54,092 bases of DNA from Labilibacter sediminis (GTDB lineage Bacteria > Bacteroidota > Bacteroidia > Bacteroidales > Marinilabiliaceae). The number at the start of each line of letters is the position of its first letter. Positions within the stretch are counted from its first letter, which is position 1. Below the pieces are notes generated by a model. That model ran no database searches and had not been told where the DNA came from. It saw only the letters and a list, made by a program, of their open reading frames with translations. Of the stretch, positions 53,949 through 54,092 are shown piece by piece. A program made the translations under genes and the position numbers. The stretch lies in the NCBI RefSeq assembly GCF_005877885.1, contig NZ_VCHY01000030.1, positions 1-54,092 of the forward strand, read 5' to 3'.

Positions 53949-53981
53949 TTTGGAATTAAGAAATTAAAGTTGTTATCTTTG
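53949..53981 (+). promoter_or_regulatory. stable-RNA-type promoter P3
   Basis: TTTG (53949-53952), 21 bases, then TATCTTTG (53974-53981), an exact match, preceded by an AT-rich stretch like an UP element and followed by CATCCGC. The remaining bases to 54092 contain no gene. A 16S rRNA gene or tRNA cluster just outside the window is the likely target. Confidence 0.6.
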
Positions 53982-54092
53982 CATCCGCTTTTGTAGCGAG
54001 TCTCAACAGCGGTTAAGACGAAACAAAATAGATTGAAATAAGCTTTGGCTTACAAGATATAAAAGACGATCACTGTTAACTGTTTAATGTTA

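Noticed and set aside
53106-54092. tRNA or rRNA gene within the final kilobase
   Set aside because: No T-loop GGTTCGA-type sequence with matching stems and no 16S start sequence is present before the edge.
1-54092. CRISPR arrays, insertion sequences with transposase genes, prophage or defence genes
   Set aside because: No regularly spaced repeats and no transposase, integrase, phage or restriction-type proteins were found; the gene content is almost wholly housekeeping.

Overview
The window comes from an AT-rich member of the Bacteroidota, most likely Bacteroidales/Marinilabiliales-like. The evidence is a porP-gldKLMN type IX secretion locus, DUF4270, DUF4954, DUF3108, HU-CCDC81/SPOR and PorP/SprF proteins, a MetRS with a fused C-terminal tRNA-binding domain, and promoter boxes of the Bacteroidetes sigma-A type (TTTG, then about 20 bases, then TAnnTTTG). 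I place it by gene content only; no rRNA gene is inside the window to confirm it.

Layout. 1-7.7 kb: tsaB, a DUF3108 protein, efp, a GAF-PP2C phosphatase, a large YfhO membrane protein on the minus strand and a small secreted beta-rich protein. 7.7-13.3 kb: glyS (-) diverging from nadB (+), followed by two glycosyltransferases. 13.7-21.3 kb: a Spy-like secreted protein, pbpC (-), ribE (-), an OsmC protein, an SDR epimerase, and the minus-strand group ldcA-yraN-yjbR-DUF502. 21.4-27.1 kb: metG, HU/SPOR (-), galE and rfbB. 27.2-37.2 kb: a minus-strand block (glmS, DUF4954, DUF4270, a shortened glycogen-synthase-like protein) diverging from panC-panD-hldE(C)-radA. 37.2-49.5 kb: PBP1A (-), topA, an arginase-fold protein, then porP-gldK-gldL-gldM-gldN. 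49.5-54.1 kb: manC (-), mlaE-mlaF, an unrecognised protein, and about 1 kb without a gene that ends in tandem stable-RNA-type promoters, suggesting that an rRNA operon starts just beyond the right edge.

Most genes are core housekeeping genes: translation (tsaB, efp, glyS, metG), cofactors (nadB, ribE, panCD), envelope synthesis (two class A PBPs, ldcA, glmS, galE, rfbB, manC, hldE, mlaEF), DNA maintenance (radA, topA) and the T9SS core. Convergent pairs are usually separated by strong, often bidirectional hairpin terminators, which I list.

The observations I consider most worth checking: (1) two copies of a 57-nt element, each with an identical 20-base motif followed by its own intrinsic terminator. 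One copy lies between divergent genes with no upstream gene to terminate, so it looks like a small-RNA family. (2) An arginase-fold protein between topA and porP-gldKLMN that has lost three of the six metal ligands. (3) A glycogen-synthase-like protein reduced to its N-terminal half and lacking the ADP-glucose motif, inside a glmS/panCD neighbourhood. (4) Two long imperfect palindromic elements with similar centres. (5) A HU/SPOR gene whose promoter box abuts its start codon.
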